From positions 120,438-184,437 of the forward strand of contig CAMUOM010000001.1 in the NCBI GenBank assembly GCA_947090635.1: DNA of 64,000 nt, given 5' to 3'. This document shows, piece by piece, positions 60,458 to 64,000 of the stretch. A program made the translations under genes and the position numbers. This stretch comes from an uncultured Candidatus Saccharibacteria bacterium (GTDB taxonomy: Bacteria > Patescibacteriota > Saccharimonadia > Saccharimonadales > Saccharimonadaceae). Numbering within the stretch: the stretch's first letter is position 1; the number at the start of each line of letters is the position of its first letter. The notes under the pieces are model-generated. The model was not told the DNA's origin and did no database searches. It was given only the letters and a program-made list of their open reading frames with translations.

Positions 60458-60823
60458 TTAGCGCCTCGATACTGGTACTAAATCCACGCTAAAGCCCTTG
60501 TATAGCCCGCGATACTTGTCTAGCAGCTCTACAGTAAAGTCTGCTGAATAATACTTGGCTGTTACTACGCCTGAGGTAGTCGGGTCGTAATAACTAACGT
60601 CGAAATACGGTAGGTTGAGTAGCCCAGAAATTTGCTGTATCTGACCAGAATCAAGCGCATCCCTAAATGTTAATTGCAGTTTTGGGAAAATGCCAATTAA
60701 TGAGGCGCGCACGTCGCCGTTCATATTGCGCTCGGCGTCTTTCCAGAGCTTGTTATAGCCGACCTTGTACTCCTTAAGTCCAACTATAGTCGCGCCGTTT
60801 ATTCTTAGTAAGTCGCCACCCAC
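60458..60823 (-). CDS. Small phage tail protein (distal-tail-like)
   Basis: 121 residues from a GTG at 60823, which has AGGGAGG at 7 nt (a TTG at 60829 is too close). It lies where distal-tail or adaptor proteins lie, between tape measure and hub. Sequence GGDLLRINGATIVGLKEYKV and its beta-rich pattern fit a small structural protein. Its stop TAA is followed directly by the hub ATG in the same frame. Confidence 0.6.
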   Translation of the reverse strand: MGGDLLRINGATIVGLKEYKVGYNKLWKDAERNMNGDVRASLIGIFPKLQLTFRDALDSGQIQQISGLLNLPYFDVSYYDPTTSGVVTAKYYSADFTVELLDKYRGLYKGFSVDLVPVSRR

Positions 60824-60868
60824 TGGCAAACCTCCCTCATGTTAGAAGAGCTATACGCTGTTAATACT

Positions 60869-60874
60869 AGTATA
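60869..60874 (-). promoter_or_regulatory. Extended -10 box upstream of the tail unit
   Basis: TGC-TATACT on the minus strand, about 46 nt before the GTG start. It would restart tail-gene transcription after the terminator of the moron genes. Confidence 0.5.
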
Positions 60875-60898
60875 GCATAATACCACTGGTTAATACTA

Positions 60899-60924
60899 AA
60901 TAGCCCCCATGAGGAGGGGCTATT
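60899..60924 (-). terminator. Terminator after the DUF4190-like gene
   Basis: AATAGCCCC/GGGGCTATT, 9-bp stem with an 8-nt loop, followed by TTTAGT on the minus strand. The short T-tract makes it a modest terminator. Confidence 0.6.
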
Positions 60925-60958
60925 AAATTAGTGTCCTTAGTAGCGCTTGTTTTTGCGG

Positions 60959-61324
60959 CTATCTCGCATACTTTCGGTTATAGTCGTCCATAGATTTATT
61001 AAACTTGTCCATGGATTTGTTAAAGTTGTTTTTTGCTTCGTCTAGCACCTTTGCGGTCTGAGCCTGCGCTTGTATGACCAAGGCACATGCAATAACGGCG
61101 ACAACAACCACCGATATGGCCATTTTCATGTCCGCAGTCTCACCTTTCTTTGCTGATATAATACCCAAAATGCCCAAAACAATAGCAGCAGCGCCTAGTG
61201 CAAACGCTATATTGTTAATTATTGGCGTCCATGATAGAACCAAAGCGATAATAGCCAGCACAAGGCCGGTTACCGTTAAAGCTGAGTTGCGTTTTGGTGT
61301 TTTGTCTGCGGCTTCGTTTGCCAT
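60959..61324 (-). CDS. DUF4190-like small membrane protein (moron)
   Basis: 121 residues with three hydrophobic segments (LTVTGLVLAIIALVLSW, IAFALGAAAIVLGILGII, MAISVVVVAVIACALVIQ) and a coiled-coil-like C-terminus (NKSMDKFNKSMDDYNRK). Such proteins are common in actinobacterial and Patescibacteria membranes. It sits inside the tail gene cluster with its own promoter (61358-61363) and terminator, so it is an inserted, independently expressed gene. Function unknown, possibly host-surface change in the lysogen. Confidence 0.65.
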   Translation of the reverse strand: MANEAADKTPKRNSALTVTGLVLAIIALVLSWTPIINNIAFALGAAAIVLGILGIISAKKGETADMKMAISVVVVAVIACALVIQAQAQTAKVLDEAKNNFNKSMDKFNKSMDDYNRKYAR

Positions 61325-61357
61325 AAATACTCCTTGTTATTAATAGCTTACCTCCTG

Positions 61358-61363
61358 ATTATA
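61358..61363 (-). promoter_or_regulatory. -10 box of the DUF4190-like moron
   Basis: TATAAT, 33 nt before the ATG. The leader TTAATAACAAGGAGT is shared with the neighbouring Ltp gene. Confidence 0.6.
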
Positions 61364-61381
61364 CTACACTTGTCTAGATAT

Positions 61382-62077
61382 TTAGTCCATGTGGTCGATG
61401 GCGTATTTTGCTTCAGATGCAGTAAAGTTGCCACCATAAGGAGACACAAGTTGGTCATATACCTGTTTCTTAGACATCTTCATGGTATCTCTGTAAGTCT
61501 TAGCTTGTTCTAGAGCGTTCTTGTTATAATCTGCATTTAGATTATCTATGGCGTACTGAGCGGCAGCAGCATCGAACTTCTCACCATATGGAGATGTTAG
61601 TTGCTTATATATACCTTTCTTTGAAAAGTGCATGTTATCTGAATATATTTGAGCTTTAGCTAATGCATTTTGCTGCTCCATATTCGGACGTTTACCCAGA
61701 GAACGCTTATATGTTACTGTTATACCTTTTACGACTTCTGCATTGACAGCATCGCTCTGAGAGATAAATTTGCCCTTTTCTACGGTATCAGAATATGTTG
61801 GCTCTTGCACACAGTTTAAGCCGACCTTTTTACACCAATCAGCAATAGCCTTATCATCCATTGACGACAAGTCTATAACTTTCACCCTTTCTATTGTATG
61901 GCTTGTTGTTGTACGGCTCGGCGCATTGTTTTTATCCGCGCTGTCTTTGTTGTGCTCACTGCTAGGAGTAGCAAACCAAAAAACAATAAATGCAACCACA
62001 AATATGATTAATATCTTTTGCCACAGCTTTCGCTTCCCCCACCAGTTAAGCTTCTTATCATCTTGCTGCTTGTCCAT
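61382..62077 (-). CDS. Ltp-family superinfection-exclusion-like membrane protein
   Basis: 231 residues. One membrane helix (KILIIFVVAFIVFWFA, about 20-36), then a PASTA-like domain (about 62-126), then two Ltp repeats (NALAKAQIYSDNMHFSKKGI... and NALEQAKTYRDTMKMSKKQV..., about 136-231), each with LTSPYGEKF- or LVSPYGGNF-type turns. In Streptococcus phage TP-J34 the Ltp lipoprotein blocks DNA injection by acting on the incoming tape measure. Here a membrane helix replaces the lipid anchor. Start ATG 62077 has AAGGAG. Ltp repeats also occur in host surface proteins, so the role is inferred. Confidence 0.75.
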   Translation of the reverse strand: MDKQQDDKKLNWWGKRKLWQKILIIFVVAFIVFWFATPSSEHNKDSADKNNAPSRTTTSHTIERVKVIDLSSMDDKAIADWCKKVGLNCVQEPTYSDTVEKGKFISQSDAVNAEVVKGITVTYKRSLGKRPNMEQQNALAKAQIYSDNMHFSKKGIYKQLTSPYGEKFDAAAAQYAIDNLNADYNKNALEQAKTYRDTMKMSKKQVYDQLVSPYGGNFTASEAKYAIDHMD

Positions 62078-62107
62078 ATGACTCCTTGTTATTAAGCTTG
62101 TACTCAG

Positions 62108-62113
62108 ATTATA
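62108..62113 (-). promoter_or_regulatory. Extended -10 box of the Ltp-like gene
   Basis: TGG-TATAAT on the minus strand, 30 nt before the ATG; leader with the shared TTAATAACAAGGAGT. Confidence 0.65.
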
Positions 62114-62123
62114 CCACACAAAC

Positions 62124-64000
62124 TTATATATTCAGCGCATATTGGTTGTTCAAGAAACTGCGGTCATTAATGCCTCTGATAGCTTGGTCAATTAAATGTT
62201 CATTGCCGAGATTGACTGTTAACGAGATTGGAGAGGCTTGTATAGCCGAAGCTATATCCGCGGTTAGAGTATGCTCTATGGTGCCACTATAGCTAGGTGT
62301 GTCAAATAGTGGCAATGCCATTTTACTGTTTATCTGGTCGGATAATTCACTAGCAGACGTCACCAAGTTGCCTAAATTCTTATCGAAGCCAATAGACATA
62401 CCTTGACTCATGTAATCGCCGATACTCTTGAATACTCTTGATGGCGAGTGGATACCCAAAGCCTTCTTTACACCGTTAACCGCACCGTTAAACTTGTCCT
62501 TAAGCCAATTTCCCACGTTGCCTATTCCTTCGCCTAACCCGCGCAAAATATTACCGCCGATATTCTTGAACGCGCCCCACGCATCTCTAAACGCATTCTT
62601 GAGGTCATTCCAGCGGTCACTACCCCAGCGGCCCAAGTCACCGAGCCCCTTCTCCAGACCGTGTTTAGCGTCATCTGCTGACTTACCAGCGTCTCGAGCC
62701 CAGTTACTTAGTGCATTGCCAGCGTCACGTGCCCAGTTTCCTACTGCCTTACCAGCGTTGTTCAAGCTTACGCCCATAGGCCCAAAGAAGCCAGCCTTGG
62801 CACCAGATGCAGTGTTATTGTAATCTCTCACTATATCGTTCGCTTTGCCCCTAATAGTGCCCTCAAGCCGCTCAACGTCACCAGAGTTAGCCTTAGTCAT
62901 GTTGTTGTGCTCATCCTTGTACTGCAATGTGCCGTCTTTCAGCGCTTTTATTGCGTCTTGGGTATTCTTGTACTTCCCGGAGATTACGGCCTGTGATACG
63001 GCGTCCGCTTCTAGGCTAGCCTTTTTCTGGTCAAGCGCGTTCTTCAAGTCGTTTTGTTTATTCTTCGCGTCTTCAGTTGCTTTGTTTAGTTTACCTTGTG
63101 AAGATTCAACTTGTTGATTTGCCTTGTCTAGCTGCAAGCCGGCGTTGTATACCGCCTGCTGCTTTGGCGTCATGTTCTCGTAGCTCAGTGAGCCGTTGTC
63201 TACTTGCTTAACTAGTTCCTCATAAGTCACGCCGTTCTGCTTTACTGCGTTGGCTAAATCTTCATGCGCTTTCTTTTGTTGGTCAATTGCCTGGGTATAC
63301 GCTATCTGAGCATCTATTTTGGACGCTCTAGCATTACTTAAATCATCCTCAGCCTTTTTGACTCCTTCTAATGCTTGTTTTACTCCATCATGCGACTTTT
63401 TTAAAGCATCAGCCTGTGCCTTTTGTTGCATCTCCTCACTAGTGCCGGTGTGCATAGCTGCGCTGAGAGACCCAAACACAAATACAAGCCCACCAATCAA
63501 TGCCACCCCAGCGAGAACCAATGGATGTGCCATAATAGCAGTGAACGCAGAAAGAACACTTGTCTTTATCGTGTCGCCTAGCGCTACCATAACAGCCTGC
63601 AGCCCAGCAAAGCCACCGCCTGCAAGTACAAAGGCGTCTTTTAGCCCAATAGCGAATGTGGCTATATTCTTAAAGGATTCAACTACTGGTATGGCAAACT
63701 TGACTATATTAGCCATAGGGCCGCCAATTACTTCTTGCAATGTCTTAAATGTTGCGGCTCCGCTGGTAAACGCCCTGACAGCGGCCGCGGCATTGTTAAA
63801 CCAGCTGACGATTGCACTACCTGCTATAGCTGCGCCCAATACCGTTACGCCAGCGGCTATGAGGTTTATAGTATTGCTGTCACCCGACAGCTTCCTTAGC
63901 CCATCGCCAATAGCATTTAGTGTGTCAACCAACAAACTGCCCGCGAACTTTGCAATTGGCACCACGAAGAAGTCCATAAATGGTTTAATAAACGAAGTCC
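62124..64000 (-). CDS. Phage tape measure protein, N-terminus beyond window
   Basis: The frame is open to the window edge (minus strand). The visible part has hydrophobic and amphipathic segments, a long coiled coil with Lys/Asp/Gln repeats, then Trp-rich segments (ARDAGNALSNWARDAGK), and the canonical tape-measure C-terminal motif GIHSPSRVFKSIGDYMSQG. It sets tail length and is expected to pass into the cell on infection. The ATG at 63977 is internal, not the start. It is the possible target of the adjacent Ltp-like protein. Confidence 0.85.
   Translation of the reverse strand, partial: TSFIKPFMDFFVVPIAKFAGSLLVDTLNAIGDGLRKLSGDSNTINLIAAGVTVLGAAIAGSAIVSWFNNAAAAVRAFTSGAATFKTLQEVIGGPMANIVKFAIPVVESFKNIATFAIGLKDAFVLAGGGFAGLQAVMVALGDTIKTSVLSAFTAIMAHPLVLAGVALIGGLVFVFGSLSAAMHTGTSEEMQQKAQADALKKSHDGVKQALEGVKKAEDDLSNARASKIDAQIAYTQAIDQQKKAHEDLANAVKQNGVTYEELVKQVDNGSLSYENMTPKQQAVYNAGLQLDKANQQVESSQGKLNKATEDAKNKQNDLKNALDQKKASLEADAVSQAVISGKYKNTQDAIKALKDGTLQYKDEHNNMTKANSGDVERLEGTIRGKANDIVRDYNNTASGAKAGFFGPMGVSLNNAGKAVGNWARDAGNALSNWARDAGKSADDAKHGLEKGLGDLGRWGSDRWNDLKNAFRDAWGAFKNIGGNILRGLGEGIGNVGNWLKDKFNGAVNGVKKALGIHSPSRVFKSIGDYMSQGMSIGFDKNLGNLVTSASELSDQINSKMALPLFDTPSYSGTIEHTLTADIASAIQASPISLTVNLGNEHLIDQAIRGINDRSFLNNQYALNI

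Larger units (their letters stand above)
46300..64000. mobile_element. Prophage (tailed, siphovirus-like), right part outside window
   Basis: A continuous phage-like block after obgE: rightward early genes (46376-51764) and leftward late tail and lysis genes (51829-64000), meeting at a terminator. Evidence is the YqaJ exonuclease, VRR-NUC nuclease, dUTPase/dCTP deaminase-like protein, holin, amidase endolysin, tail fibre, tail hub and tape measure. No integrase, terminase, portal or capsid gene is inside the window, so the left boundary is approximate and the right is unknown. Whether it is still a complete phage cannot be judged. Confidence 0.85.

Noticed and set aside
1..64000. CRISPR array, insertion sequence or rRNA gene
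   Set aside because: No regularly spaced direct repeats, no transposase and no rRNA sequence were seen on reading; short repeats could still be missed by eye.

Overview
The window is a compact, moderately AT-rich bacterial chromosome segment (about 46 kb of host DNA) joined to about 18 kb of a tailed-phage genome that looks integrated. The protein set suggests a Patescibacteria/CPR organism, most likely Candidatus Saccharibacteria (TM7). It has a eukaryote-like (type 2) IleRS, a short HrcA, an ftsA-like / baseplate-J-like / ruvX / mltG operon, Q/N-rich membrane proteins and very tight gene packing. This is inference from protein families; no 16S gene is present. TGA is used as a stop (for example 49012-49014), so the UGA=Gly code of SR1/Gracilibacteria does not apply.

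Host part, left to right. 1-7.1 kb: a cut-off FAD oxidase, tRNA-Leu, rarA, a CDP-alcohol phosphatidyltransferase with an unknown partner, plsC and an acyl-activating ligase (lipid functions). 7.1-7.6 kb: four tRNAs in two divergent-terminated pairs. 7.7-15 kb: typA, uvrA, galE and an exonuclease I. 14.9-21.7 kb: a cell-wall/division block (LysM-CHAP hydrolase, MltG, RuvX, baseplate-J-like membrane protein, FtsA/PilM-like protein) headed by a family 4 uracil-DNA glycosylase. 21.7-24.6 kb: two membrane proteins with Q/N/P-rich low-complexity N-termini. 24.6-31.8 kb: plsC2, SDR, pnp, rpsO and ileS. 31.8-36.2 kb: the heat-shock cluster hrcA-grpE-dnaK-dnaJ with two CIRCE operators. 36.2-46.2 kb: small membrane proteins, a membrane-anchored HNH nuclease, an ABC-2 exporter, a DsbA-like protein, a CBS protein, aspS, a TylF-type methyltransferase, gpmA and obgE.

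Phage part (about 46.3 kb to the window end). Early genes run rightward: small proteins, an annealing-protein/YqaJ-exonuclease pair, a 196-nt long inverted repeat, a winged-helix protein, a VRR-NUC nuclease, small unknown proteins and a dCTP-deaminase/dUTPase-like enzyme. They meet the leftward late genes at a terminator near 51.8 kb. The late genes, in transcription order from the right edge, are the tape measure protein, two inserted moron genes (an Ltp-family probable superinfection-exclusion protein and a DUF4190-like protein, each with its own promoter), a short tail protein, a tail hub in two pieces, a DUF859-like fibre with a collar-type tip, then the lysis cassette (membrane/coiled-coil protein, amidase endolysin, holin). 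No integrase or capsid genes lie inside the window.

Expression signals are unusually readable. Many transcription units start with an extended -10 box (TGn-TAWAAT), and in eight cases the box ends exactly 6 nt before the ATG, which predicts leaderless mRNAs. Downstream genes carry GGAGG-type ribosome binding sites or overlap the preceding stop. The most interesting points are the leaderless promoters (including a CIRCE-controlled leaderless hrcA), the Ltp gene next to its expected target (tape measure), the same-frame TAAATG gene junctions with a repeat-bearing insertion in the tail hub, and the large imperfect inverted repeat at 48546-48741.
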